Source of the DNA: JAGWBJ01 sp964291465 | GTDB taxonomy: Bacteria > Chloroflexota > Dehalococcoidia > Lucifugimonadales > JAGWBF01 | NCBI GenBank assembly: GCA_964291465.2 | Contig: OZ219937.1 | Location: 143,875-207,874 of the forward strand | Direction: 5' to 3' | DNA length: 64,000 bases | Shown: piece by piece, positions 17,239 to 25,820 of the stretch | How the letters are laid out: the number at the start of each line of letters is the position of its first letter | How positions within the stretch are numbered: position 1 is the stretch's first letter | Position numbers and translations under genes: made by a program | The notes under the pieces: generated by a model | Seen by the model: the letters and a program-made list of their open reading frames with translations, nothing else | Told to the model about the DNA's origin: nothing | Databases searched by the model: none

Positions 17239-17585
17239 TGAACCGACAGATGCGGCGGGCGGCGCGCCGCCAACAGGCCAAGAGCGAGGGCCGGCCCAAC
17301 GCCCAGGCCCAGCAGCCGCCCATGGCGATGCTCCAGAAGATGCAGGAAGAGCTGGAGACGATGACGGTGGAGGGCAGCGCCGGGGGCGGGGTGGTGAAGG
17401 TCATCATGACGGGGAAGCAGACCGTCGAGTCGGTCCAGATCGACCCGGACGCGGCCGAGGACGTGGAGATGCTCCAGGACCTGGTCACGGCCGCGGTGAA
17501 CGACGCCCTGAGCAAGTCCCAAGAGATGGCCTCGGAGAAGCTGAGCCTGCTCACGGGGGGTCTGGACATTCCGGGGCTGACATAG
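17238..17585 (+). CDS. YbaB/EbfC family nucleoid-associated protein
   Basis: A 115-residue DNA-binding protein. After a basic, Gln-rich start, the core LQKMQEELETMTVEGSAGGG and VTAAVNDALSKSQE matches YbaB/EbfC, which forms dimers that bind DNA as tweezers. The N-terminus MNRQMRRAARRQQAKSEG is longer and more basic than usual. The ATG overlaps the dnaX stop (ATGA) and the gene ends five bases before recR, the conserved dnaX-ybaB-recR order. Confidence 0.9.
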   Translation: MNRQMRRAARRQQAKSEGRPNAQAQQPPMAMLQKMQEELETMTVEGSAGGGVVKVIMTGKQTVESVQIDPDAAEDVEMLQDLVTAAVNDALSKSQEMASEKLSLLTGGLDIPGLT

Positions 17586-17590
17586 CCGCC

Positions 17591-18205
17591 ATGACCACCA
17601 ATCCGATTCCAGCGGCAGCGCCCTCGGTGGCCCGGCTAATCCGGGAGCTGAACAAGCTCCCGGGCGTGGGGCCCAAGAGCGCCCAGAGGCTGGCCTATCA
17701 CGTCGTCAGGCTTCCGGAGGAGGAGGCCCGGGCCCTCTCCCAGGCCATCGTGGACGTGAAGGACCGGGTGCTGTTCTGCTCCATCTGCCAGAACCTGACG
17801 GACACGGAGCCGTGCGCCATCTGCGAGGACCCGAGGCGGGAGCGGAGCCAGATCTGCGTTCTGGAGGAGCCGCTGGACGTGCTGGCCCTGGAGCGCACGG
17901 GGTGCTACCGGGGCCTGTACCACGTGCTGCACGGGGTGATATCCCCCATGAACGGCGTGGGGCCCGAGGACCTGAGGCTCAAGGAGCTGGCCGGGCGCCT
18001 GGAGAAGGACCAGGTGTCGGAGGTGATCATAGCCACCAACCCGACCCTGGAGGGGGAAGCGACGGCGATGTACATCCGGCGCCACGTGGTGCCCGAGGCG
18101 ACGCGGGTGACCCACCTGGCCCGGGGCCTCCCCGTGGGCGGAGACCTGGAGTACGCGGACGAGCTCACCCTCAGCCGGGCGTTCCAGGGAAGGCGTGACC
18201 TGTAG
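17591..18205 (+). CDS. recR: recombination mediator protein RecR
   Basis: A 204-residue protein that, with RecO, loads RecA at single-strand gaps. The helix-hairpin-helix LNKLPGVGPKSAQRLAYHV is near residue 20, the zinc finger uses CSICQNLTDTEPCAIC near 59-74, and a Toprim domain follows with a final LARGLPVGGDLEYADELTL. Length is normal. It lies within the dnaX-ybaB-recR-recO run, one base before recO. Confidence 0.95.
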   Translation: MTTNPIPAAAPSVARLIRELNKLPGVGPKSAQRLAYHVVRLPEEEARALSQAIVDVKDRVLFCSICQNLTDTEPCAICEDPRRERSQICVLEEPLDVLALERTGCYRGLYHVLHGVISPMNGVGPEDLRLKELAGRLEKDQVSEVIIATNPTLEGEATAMYIRRHVVPEATRVTHLARGLPVGGDLEYADELTLSRAFQGRRDL

Positions 18206-18206
18206 C

Positions 18207-19049
18207 ATGGCGAGACCCAGGTCGTACCAGTGCCAGGGCCTGGTGCTGAAGTCCGTGTCGCTGGGCGAGGCGGGCCTGATGGCCACCCTCTACACCAGGG
18301 ACATGGGCAAGCTGAAGGCGATGGTCCGCAGCGGCCGAAAACCCACCAGCAAGATGGTCGGACACCTGGAGCCCCTGAACCTGGTGCACCTGTCCCTGGC
18401 CACGTCCAGGCCGGGGGGCATCGACACCGTCACCCAGGTGCAGACGCTGGACAGCCACTCCGGGCTCAAGGCGGACCTGGAGAGCATCTCGCGGGCCATC
18501 TACGTTGCGGAGCTGGCCGACGGGTTCGGGGCCGAGGGCAGCCCGAACGCCGACCTGTACAACCTGCTGCTGGAGACGGTGGGGGCCCTCCAGGGAGACT
18601 CGGACCCGGAGCTGGCGCTCCGGTACTTCGACCTGCACGTCCTCAAGTGCTCGGGGTTCATGCCTGAGCTGTACGGGTGCGTGGAATGCCGCGGGGCCCT
18701 GGAGGCCGGCAGGCACCACTTCAGTCCCGAGGCGGGAGGAGCCCTGTGCCTCGCCTGCACGCCGCCGGGGCCCCGCATCATGGGCCTCTCCCTCCAGGCC
18801 ATGAAGGTGCTGCGCTTCATCGACCGTGGGGAGATGCCGGAGCTGGCCCGGCTACGCATCGACCCCCCGCTCCGGCGGGAGCTGAAGGACCTGCTGGACG
18901 CCGCGCTGAAATACTGGCTGGACCGGGAGGTGCGCTCCAGGAGGTTCCTGGAGCACCTGGAGCGGCCCCCACGGCTGGGGGCCGCCAGGGGGGGCCAAGG
19001 GCCGCGAGCCGGGACAGCCGAGGAGGTGGCGTGCTCAAGAAGGTGCTGA
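18207..19049 (+). CDS. recO: DNA repair protein RecO
   Basis: A 280-residue protein. The N-terminal OB fold begins YQCQGLVLKSVSLGEAGLMA; the helical part carries a zinc-finger-like pair CVECRGALEAG and GALCLAC. It works with RecR in gap repair. The ATG at 18,207 sits one base after the recR stop; an upstream in-frame start would overlap recR needlessly. The C-terminus is Gly- and Arg-rich and overlaps the next gene by 19 bases, so the last residues may be under relaxed constraint. Confidence 0.9.
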   Translation: MARPRSYQCQGLVLKSVSLGEAGLMATLYTRDMGKLKAMVRSGRKPTSKMVGHLEPLNLVHLSLATSRPGGIDTVTQVQTLDSHSGLKADLESISRAIYVAELADGFGAEGSPNADLYNLLLETVGALQGDSDPELALRYFDLHVLKCSGFMPELYGCVECRGALEAGRHHFSPEAGGALCLACTPPGPRIMGLSLQAMKVLRFIDRGEMPELARLRIDPPLRRELKDLLDAALKYWLDREVRSRRFLEHLERPPRLGAARGGQGPRAGTAEEVACSRRC

Positions 19050-20575
19050 TAGCCAACCGCGGCGAGATCGCCTGCCGGGTGATCCGCGCCTGCCGGAAGC
19101 TGAACGTGAAGACGGTGGCGGTCTACTCCGAGGCCGACAAGAAGGCGCTTCACGTGAAGATGGCCGACGAGGCCTACTTCCTGGGTCCATCGTCGCCCAA
19201 GGAGAGCTACCTGAACACCCAGCGCATCGTGGAGGCGGCCGGGACCTCGGGCGCCGACGGGGTGCACCCGGGATACGGGTTCCTGTCGGAGAACCCGGGG
19301 TTCGCCCGGGCGTGCCACGAGGCGGACGTGCGCTTCATCGGCCCGTACCCGTACGTGATGGAGGCGATGGGCGACAAGGTAAAGGCGCGCAACCTGGCCC
19401 GGAAGGCGGGGCTCCCGGTGTTGCCCGGGACGCGGACGGCGGTGGGAGACACCACGGCCAGCAACGCGGCCTGGGAGCTGGGGTTCCCGCTGATGCTGAA
19501 GGCCACCCAGGGCGGCGGGGGCATCGGGATCAGGATCATCGAGTCGCTGGACCACCTGACGGCGATCATCAAGCAGGAACGGGCGATGGCCCGGCACGCC
19601 TTCGGGAGCGCCCAGCTATACCTGGAGCGCTACGTGCCCGGGGCATCACACATCGAGGTACAGATCCTGGGAGACGAGCACGGCAACCTGGTCCATCTGT
19701 TCGAGAGAGACTGCTCGGTGCAACGGCGCAATCAGAAGATCGTGGAGGAGACCCCGGCGCTCAAACTGGACGAAGAGCAGCGGGCCAGACTGTGCAAGTA
19801 CGCCCTGATGCTGGGCCGGCACATCGGCTACACCAACGCCGGGACCGTGGAGTTCCTGGTCGCCCCCGGCGGCGGGATATTCTTCCTGGAGATGAACACG
19901 CGCCTGCAGGTGGAGCACGGCATCACTGAGATGGTCACGGGCCTGGACCTGGTGGAGCTGCAGCTCCGGGTGGCCTCCGGAGAGCCGCTGCCCGTGTCCC
20001 AGGAGGACATCCGGGTGGACGGGCACGCCATGGAGGCCCGGATCTACCCGGAGGACCCGGAGACTTTCATCCCGATGCCGGGCAGGGTGGAGGGTTTCCG
20101 CCACCCCTCGGGGAAGCACGTAAGGGTGGACAGCAGCCTGTTCTCCGGGTACGAGGTGCTGCCCGACTACGACTCGCTGATGGCCAAGCTGATGTGCTGG
20201 GGCTCCAACCGGGAGGAGGCCAGGAAGCGGCTGGACAGGGCCCTCGGCCGGTTCCGCATCACCGGGACGAACTCCAACATCCCGGCGATCCGTCGGCTGA
20301 TAGGCCACCCCAGCTTCATGGACAGCACCTACACGACGGGATTCGTCTCGTCGGCGACCAACGGGCCCGGGAACGGACAGGCCGACGGCTACGAGAACGG
20401 CGCGGGCAGCGACAGGGAGCTGGCCGCGGCCATAGCCGTCAGCACGCTGCTGTCCATGAACGGCTCCGCCGTAACGAGCGCGCGCCCGTCGGATGGGCGC
20501 TACGACGCGTGGAAGATCAATGGACGCAGGGACCAGATGCTGGCGCGGTCCATCGGGAGAAGCGGTTGGCGGTAA
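19031..20575 (+). CDS. biotin carboxylase subunit of an acyl-CoA carboxylase
   Basis: A 514-residue ATP-grasp enzyme that carboxylates biotin on a carrier protein. It begins LKKVLIANRGEIACRVIRAC, with HPGYGFLSENPGFA near residue 79, the Gly-rich loop KATQGGGGIGIR near 158, ERDCSVQRRNQKIVEE near 229 and the catalytic-region EMNTRLQVEHGITE near 288. It is about 60 residues longer than AccC, ending in a segment like the start of the linker of propionyl-CoA carboxylase alpha chains. The GTG start has AGGAGGTGGC directly upstream and lies inside the end of recO. The carrier gene follows at once; no carboxyltransferase is in view, so the acyl substrate is unknown. Confidence 0.9.
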   Translation: MLKKVLIANRGEIACRVIRACRKLNVKTVAVYSEADKKALHVKMADEAYFLGPSSPKESYLNTQRIVEAAGTSGADGVHPGYGFLSENPGFARACHEADVRFIGPYPYVMEAMGDKVKARNLARKAGLPVLPGTRTAVGDTTASNAAWELGFPLMLKATQGGGGIGIRIIESLDHLTAIIKQERAMARHAFGSAQLYLERYVPGASHIEVQILGDEHGNLVHLFERDCSVQRRNQKIVEETPALKLDEEQRARLCKYALMLGRHIGYTNAGTVEFLVAPGGGIFFLEMNTRLQVEHGITEMVTGLDLVELQLRVASGEPLPVSQEDIRVDGHAMEARIYPEDPETFIPMPGRVEGFRHPSGKHVRVDSSLFSGYEVLPDYDSLMAKLMCWGSNREEARKRLDRALGRFRITGTNSNIPAIRRLIGHPSFMDSTYTTGFVSSATNGPGNGQADGYENGAGSDRELAAAIAVSTLLSMNGSAVTSARPSDGRYDAWKINGRRDQMLARSIGRSGWR

Positions 20576-21003
20576 AGAGCATCCGGGTAAGGGTGGGCGA
20601 CAAGTGGTACACAGTGGAGGTGCAGGACCTCTCCACGTCGCCGGTCAGGGTCAACGTGGAGGGGGAGACATTCCTGGTGGAGGTGGAGGGCCTTCCCGGC
20701 GCGGCCGCCCCTCCGGCGACGCCGGGCGCCCCTCCGGCCCAGCCCGCGACGCGGCCCGCGGGGCAGCAGGCCGGGGCAGCCCGCAGCGGCGACAAGGTCA
20801 TACGGTCTCCCATGCCCGGGCGGGTGGTGTCCGTCACCGTCAGACCGGGGGACGCCGTCTCCTCGGGACAGGAGGTGGCGGTGGTGGAGGCCATGAAGAT
20901 GGAGCAGAGCATCCGGAGCCCCGCCGACGGGGTCATCAAGGCGATACACGTGCAGCCCCTGGAGCAGGTGACCGGCGACCAGCCCCTGGTGGAGCTGGAG
21001 TAG
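20566..21003 (+). CDS. biotin carboxyl carrier protein
   Basis: A 145-residue biotinyl carrier. The C-terminal lipoyl-like domain has VVEAMKMEQ with the biotin-accepting Lys, preceded by IRSPMPGRVVSVTVRPGD and followed by a matching half-repeat. The N-terminal 50 residues form a small beta domain (RVRVGDKWYTVEVQDL), and an Ala/Pro linker joins the two. This layout resembles carrier domains of decarboxylase and acyl-CoA carboxylase alpha chains, so it looks like a split alpha chain together with the carboxylase upstream. The TTG at 20,566 overlaps that gene by ten bases and is the best placed start. Confidence 0.85.
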   Translation: MAVKSIRVRVGDKWYTVEVQDLSTSPVRVNVEGETFLVEVEGLPGAAAPPATPGAPPAQPATRPAGQQAGAARSGDKVIRSPMPGRVVSVTVRPGDAVSSGQEVAVVEAMKMEQSIRSPADGVIKAIHVQPLEQVTGDQPLVELE

Positions 21004-21054
21004 GGCCGGGTCCGGTCTCGGGTCCAGCCCGTCTCCCCCGGGGGGCGGCGCCGG

Positions 21055-21063
21055 TGCTACAAT
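21055..21063 (+). promoter_or_regulatory. extended -10 promoter of uvrA
   Basis: TGCTACAAT lies 32 bases before the uvrA ATG and matches the extended -10 pattern seen elsewhere in this half. The region upstream is C/G-rich with no -35 match. Confidence 0.5.
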
Positions 21064-21094
21064 AGGGGCATCCATATCCTTCAGGTGACAGTCC

Positions 21095-24037
21095 ATGCCC
21101 CAGGAGTACATCCACGTCAAGGGCGCCAGGGAGCACAACCTTAAGGACGTCGACGTGACGATCCCCCGGGACAAGCTGGTGGTGATCACCGGCGTCTCGG
21201 GGTCGGGCAAGAGCTCCCTGGCATTCGACACCATCTACGCCGAGGGGCAGCGCCGCTACGTCGAGTCCCTGTCGGCCTACGCCCGGCAGTTCCTCGGCCG
21301 GATGGAGAAGCCCGACGTGGAGTACATCGAGGGCCTGTCCCCCGCCATCTCCATCGACCAGAAGGGCGTCTCCCACAATCCCCGGTCCACCGTGGGCACG
21401 GTCACGGAGATATACGACTACCTGCGGCTGCTCATGGCCCGGGTGGGACACCCCCACTGCCCGAAGTGCGGCCGGCCGGTCCAGAGGCAGACGGTGCAGC
21501 AGATCGTGGACGCCATCCTGGAGCTGCCGGGGGGCTCCCGGATCATGGTCATGGCCCCCAAGGTGCGCCGGCGCAAGGGCGAGCACAAGGACGTGCTGGA
21601 GGAGGCGCGCAAGGCGGGGTTCGTCCGGGTCCGGGTCAACGGCGCCATACACCTGCTGGACGAGATCGGCGACCTGGGGCTGGACAAGCAGAAGTGGCAC
21701 TACATCGAGATCGTGGTGGACCGGCTGGTGGTGGCCGAGGAGATGGAGGTGACCCGGGTGGCCGACTCGGTGGAGACGGCCCTGAGGCACGGCTCCGGGG
21801 TGGTGCAGGTGGCCGTCGACGACGGCGACGAGCACGTGTTCTCGGAGCACTTCGCGTGCGTCCACTGCGGGGTCAGCCTGCCGGAGATAGAGCCCCGGAC
21901 CTTCAGCTTCAACAGCCCCCACGGGGCGTGCACCGAGTGCACCGGGCTGGGCTTCAAGCTCACGGTGGACCCGGACCTGATCATCCCCAACAAGGAGCTG
22001 TCCCTGTCCGAGGGGGCCATCGTCCCGTGGATGCGGTCGGGCTCCTCCAGCGGCTGGTATCTGAGCCTGATCCAGTCGGTGGCCAACGCCTACGACTTCT
22101 CCACCAAGGTGCCCGTGCGCAAGCTCCCGAAGCGGGCCATGGAGCTGCTGCTGTACGGGAACAAGGGCGAGCCCGTGACCATCACGCACAAGACGCACTC
22201 GGGGCACGTGTACAACTGGGAGACGAACTTCGAGGGGGCGATACCCAACCTGGAGCGCCGGTACAGGGAGACGGAGTCGGACTACACCCGGGGCGAGATA
22301 CAGCGGTACATGGCCGCCCAGCCCTGCGCGTCGTGCGGCGGCAAGCGCCTGAGGCCCGAGGCCCTGGCCGTGGAGATCGACGGCATGGGGATCATGGACA
22401 TCTGCGCCCTGACCATCGAGAACTCCCTGTCCTGGGTCTGCCGGCTGGCCGCGGAGGACCAGTCCAACGGCAGCGGTCCCCAGGGGGCGGTGCTGTCGGA
22501 GCGGGAGATGACCATCGCCCGGCAGATACTGAAGGAGATCGAGGCGCGGCTCAGGTTTCTGGTAAACATCGGCCTGGAGTACCTGACCCTGGACCGGACG
22601 GCCCAGACCCTGTCGGGAGGGGAGGCCCAGAGGATCCGGCTGGCGACCCAGATCGGCTCCGGGCTGACCGGGGTGCTGTACGTGTGCGACGAGCCGACGG
22701 TGGGGCTTCATCCCGCGGACGACGCCCGGCTGGTGGACACGCTGGAGCGGCTGCGAGAGCTGGGAAACACCGTGGTGGTGGTGGAGCACGACGAGGCGGT
22801 GATGCGGGCGGCGGACTTCATAGTGGACCTGGGTCCCGGGGCGGGGGAGAATGGCGGCCGGGTGGTGGCCACGGGGACCATAGACGACGTGATGGAGAGC
22901 CCCAACTCCATCACCGGGGACTACCTGAGCGGCAGGCGGACCATCCCGGTCCCCCCGCGACGGCGGCACGCCAACAAGAGGCGCCTGCTCATCAAGGGGG
23001 CCGAGGAGAACAACCTGAAAGGCGTGGACGTCCGGATACCCCTGGGCCTCCTGGTCTGCGTCTCGGGAGTCTCGGGCTCAGGCAAGAGCACCCTGGTGAA
23101 CGAGGTGCTGTACAAGAAGCTGGCCCAGGTGTTCTACCGGGGCAAGGACCGACCCGGGAGGCACAAGACCATCCTGGGCCTCGACGAGATAGACAAGGTG
23201 GTCAACATCGACCAGTCTCCCATCGGGCGCACGCCCCGGAGCAACCCGGCCACCTACACCGGGACGTTCACGCCCATCCGGACCCTCTTCTCGAACCTGC
23301 CCGAGGCCAGGGTGCGGGGCTACGCGCCGGGGAGGTTCTCCTTCAACGTGCGCGGGGGCCGGTGCGAGGCGTGCCAGGGAGAGGGGTACAACCAGATCGA
23401 GATGCAGTTCCTCCCCGACGTGACGGTGCCCTGCGAGGTGTGCAAGGGCAAGCGCTACAACCGGGAGGCGCTGGAGGTGACCTTCCGGGAGAAGAGCATC
23501 GCCGACGTGCTGGACATGACGGTGGACCAGGCGCTGGAGCTCTTCTGGAACTTCCCCAAGATCCGCGCCAAGCTGGAGACGGTCCGGGACGTGGGCCTGG
23601 GCTACATCCGCCTGGGCCAGCCGGCCACCACCCTGTCGGGGGGAGAGGCCCAGAGGGTCAAGCTGTCCACGGAGCTGTCCCGCCGGGCGACGGGGAAGAC
23701 GCTGTACATCCTGGACGAGCCCACCACCGGCCTCTCCTTCGAGGACTGCGCCGCCCTGCTGCGGGTGCTGCACCGGCTGGTGGACGCGGGCAACTCGGTG
23801 GTCCTCATCGAGCACCACCTGGACATGATAAAGAACGCCGACTGGATCATCGACCTGGGACCCGGCGCGGGAGACCGGGGCGGCCACGTCATCGCCACGG
23901 GCACTCCCGAGCAGGTGATGGCCGTCGAGGACTCCCACACGGGCCAGTACCTGAAGGGGGTCCTCAACGGCGCCGCGCCGCCTCCCCCCGAACGGCCGCG
24001 GCGGCGGAAGGCCGCAGCGGTGGGAGGGAGCGGCTAG
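21095..24037 (+). CDS. uvrA: excinuclease ABC subunit A
   Basis: The damage-recognition ATPase of nucleotide excision repair, 980 residues. There are two ABC modules with P-loops GVSGSGKSSL (near 33) and GVSGSGKSTL (near 653), and signature motifs LSGGEAQRIRLATQIGSGL and LSGGEAQRVKLSTELS. Zinc fingers are built from CPKCG, CVHCG/CTECTG and CASCGG in the first half and CEACQGEG/CEVCKGKR in the second. The first zinc module carries extra residues, so the protein is slightly longer than common. Downstream, the thiolase gene starts one base after the stop. Confidence 0.97.
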   Translation: MPQEYIHVKGAREHNLKDVDVTIPRDKLVVITGVSGSGKSSLAFDTIYAEGQRRYVESLSAYARQFLGRMEKPDVEYIEGLSPAISIDQKGVSHNPRSTVGTVTEIYDYLRLLMARVGHPHCPKCGRPVQRQTVQQIVDAILELPGGSRIMVMAPKVRRRKGEHKDVLEEARKAGFVRVRVNGAIHLLDEIGDLGLDKQKWHYIEIVVDRLVVAEEMEVTRVADSVETALRHGSGVVQVAVDDGDEHVFSEHFACVHCGVSLPEIEPRTFSFNSPHGACTECTGLGFKLTVDPDLIIPNKELSLSEGAIVPWMRSGSSSGWYLSLIQSVANAYDFSTKVPVRKLPKRAMELLLYGNKGEPVTITHKTHSGHVYNWETNFEGAIPNLERRYRETESDYTRGEIQRYMAAQPCASCGGKRLRPEALAVEIDGMGIMDICALTIENSLSWVCRLAAEDQSNGSGPQGAVLSEREMTIARQILKEIEARLRFLVNIGLEYLTLDRTAQTLSGGEAQRIRLATQIGSGLTGVLYVCDEPTVGLHPADDARLVDTLERLRELGNTVVVVEHDEAVMRAADFIVDLGPGAGENGGRVVATGTIDDVMESPNSITGDYLSGRRTIPVPPRRRHANKRRLLIKGAEENNLKGVDVRIPLGLLVCVSGVSGSGKSTLVNEVLYKKLAQVFYRGKDRPGRHKTILGLDEIDKVVNIDQSPIGRTPRSNPATYTGTFTPIRTLFSNLPEARVRGYAPGRFSFNVRGGRCEACQGEGYNQIEMQFLPDVTVPCEVCKGKRYNREALEVTFREKSIADVLDMTVDQALELFWNFPKIRAKLETVRDVGLGYIRLGQPATTLSGGEAQRVKLSTELSRRATGKTLYILDEPTTGLSFEDCAALLRVLHRLVDAGNSVVLIEHHLDMIKNADWIIDLGPGAGDRGGHVIATGTPEQVMAVEDSHTGQYLKGVLNGAAPPPPERPRRRKAAAVGGSG

Positions 24038-24038
24038 A

Positions 24039-25220
24039 GTGGTCGATCTCAGGAAGGCGGCGGCCATCGTGGGGGTGCACGAGCACCCGACCAGGTACGC
24101 GCCGGACAAGAGCGAGCTGCAAGTCCAGGGCGAGAGCGTCATCAAGGCCCTGGAGGACGCCGGACTCTCCAAGGGGGACGTGGACGGGCTGTTCACGTCC
24201 TCTATGTCGGTGCGCAACAGCGGCCTGAACCTGGCGGACTACCTGGACCTGAACCCCCGGATGGTGGACAACACGTCGGTGGGGGGCGCGTCCTTCGAGT
24301 TCCACCTGTCCCACGCGCTGACGGCCATCGCGGCGGGGCGCATGAACTGCGCGGTGATCACCTACTGCACGCTGGCCCGCTCGGGAGGGATAGCGGTGGG
24401 CACCGGCGGCGCGGCCCGCCTGGGACACCCGCGGCTGGACCCGTCCCCCGACAGCTTCGAGGAGCTGTACGGGGTAACCACCGTGGGCCTGTACGCCATG
24501 GTGGCCCAGCGGCACATGCACCAGTACGGCACGACCCCTGAGCAGCTTGCCGAGGTATCCGTGGCGGTGCGGAAGCACGCCTCCATGAACCCCCACGCCA
24601 TGTTCCGCAACCCCATCACCGTCCAGGACGTGCTGACGTCCCGGATGATCTCGTCGCCTCTGCACATCCTGGACTGCTGCGTCATCACCGACGGGGGAGG
24701 GGCGGTGGTGGTGACCTCGCCGGAGGTGGCCCGGGGGTGCAGGCGGCCGCCCGTGTGGGTGCTGGGGACCGGGGAGGGCGTGGCCCACCAGGGGGCGGGA
24801 AAGCGGGACCTGGCGTACATGGCGGCGGGCCAGACCCGGCAGCCGGCCTTCGCGACGGCGGGGGTGACCCACGGCGACATCGACATGTGCATGATCTACG
24901 ACTCGTTCACCATCACCGTCCTCACGACCCTGGAGGACCTGGGCTTCTGCGAGAAGGGGGAGGGGGGCGACTTCGTGTCCGGGGGCAGGCTCCAGCTTGG
25001 CGGAGAGCTGCCCATCAACACCGACGGCGGCGGGCTGTCGTCCAACCACCCGGGGATGCGGGGGATCTTCCTGCTGATGGAGGCCACCAGGCAGCTACGC
25101 CACGAGTTCGAGGGGACCCCGCGGCAGGTGCCCGATTGCAAGATAGCCCTGTGCCACGGCACGGGGGGCGGCCTGGGCTCCCGGCACAGCGGCGGCACGG
25201 TCATCCTGGGGAGGGACTAG
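24039..25220 (+). CDS. thiolase-family acetyl-CoA acetyltransferase
   Basis: A 393-residue protein of the thiolase superfamily, SCP-x-like branch. It begins LRKAAAIVGVHEHPTRYAPD and contains VGGASFEFHLSHALTAIAAG, where classical thiolases have the catalytic Cys region; the usual Cys is not obvious here, so the first active site may be altered. Other features are a MIYDSFTITVLTTLEDLGFC segment, NTDGGGLSSNHPGMRG and a final GTGGGLGSRHSGGTVIL. Such proteins form complexes with a DUF35 partner, which is encoded three bases downstream. The GTG start follows the uvrA stop. A role in degrading or making branched or steroid-like acyl-CoAs is possible but not shown. Confidence 0.85.
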   Translation: MVDLRKAAAIVGVHEHPTRYAPDKSELQVQGESVIKALEDAGLSKGDVDGLFTSSMSVRNSGLNLADYLDLNPRMVDNTSVGGASFEFHLSHALTAIAAGRMNCAVITYCTLARSGGIAVGTGGAARLGHPRLDPSPDSFEELYGVTTVGLYAMVAQRHMHQYGTTPEQLAEVSVAVRKHASMNPHAMFRNPITVQDVLTSRMISSPLHILDCCVITDGGGAVVVTSPEVARGCRRPPVWVLGTGEGVAHQGAGKRDLAYMAAGQTRQPAFATAGVTHGDIDMCMIYDSFTITVLTTLEDLGFCEKGEGGDFVSGGRLQLGGELPINTDGGGLSSNHPGMRGIFLLMEATRQLRHEFEGTPRQVPDCKIALCHGTGGGLGSRHSGGTVILGRD

Positions 25221-25223
25221 ACG

Positions 25224-25631
25224 TTGACGGAGTGGAAGAAGCCCCTGCCGACCATCTCCGGGGAGACGCGCCCCTACTGGGAGGCGTGCCGCCGGGGAGA
25301 GCTCCTGGTGCAGCAGTGCGACGCCTGCCAGGCCTACCAGTTCTACCCCCGGGGCATCTGCGCGGCCTGCTGGAGCGGCGAGGTCCGGTGGGTACGGTCC
25401 AGTGGCAGGGGCACGGTCTGGACCTTCACCGTCACCCGGCAGAACCGGACGCCCGGGTTCGCCGAGGAGGTCCCCTACGTCCTGGCGTTGGTGGAGCTGG
25501 AGGAGGGGGTCAAGATGTTCACCAACATCGTGGAGTGCGACCCGGGGGATGTCGCCATAGGGATGCCGGTGGAGGTGACGTTCATCCGGGCGACGGACCA
25601 GGTTAGCGTCCCCTTTTTCAAGCCGGCATAG
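25224..25631 (+). CDS. Zn-ribbon and OB-fold (DUF35) protein
   Basis: A 135-residue partner of the thiolase upstream. The N-terminal helix and rubredoxin-like zinc ribbon use CDACQAYQFYPRGICAAC near residues 30-47; the OB fold follows with GRGTVWTFTVTRQN and ends PFFKPA. DUF35 proteins bridge thiolase and HMG-CoA synthase in archaea and form thiolase complexes in steroid-degrading bacteria. The start is a TTG at 25,224, three bases after the thiolase stop, so translation is probably coupled. Confidence 0.9.
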   Translation: MTEWKKPLPTISGETRPYWEACRRGELLVQQCDACQAYQFYPRGICAACWSGEVRWVRSSGRGTVWTFTVTRQNRTPGFAEEVPYVLALVELEEGVKMFTNIVECDPGDVAIGMPVEVTFIRATDQVSVPFFKPA

Positions 25632-25820
25632 ACTCCTGAAACTCGCTGGACAGACTCAACCCCCAATCCCCTCCCCGGTTGCTGAGCCCGTCCTCCCACC
25701 CCGTGCTCCGCGCGGGTAAGTCGGAGCCCGCAAAGGACGAGCATTCCGCCCGGGGGATAAGGAATTCCCCCACGGCTCTGCGGTGTGCTGGCGGAGGGCC
25801 AGCGGGCACCGTTCAGACCA

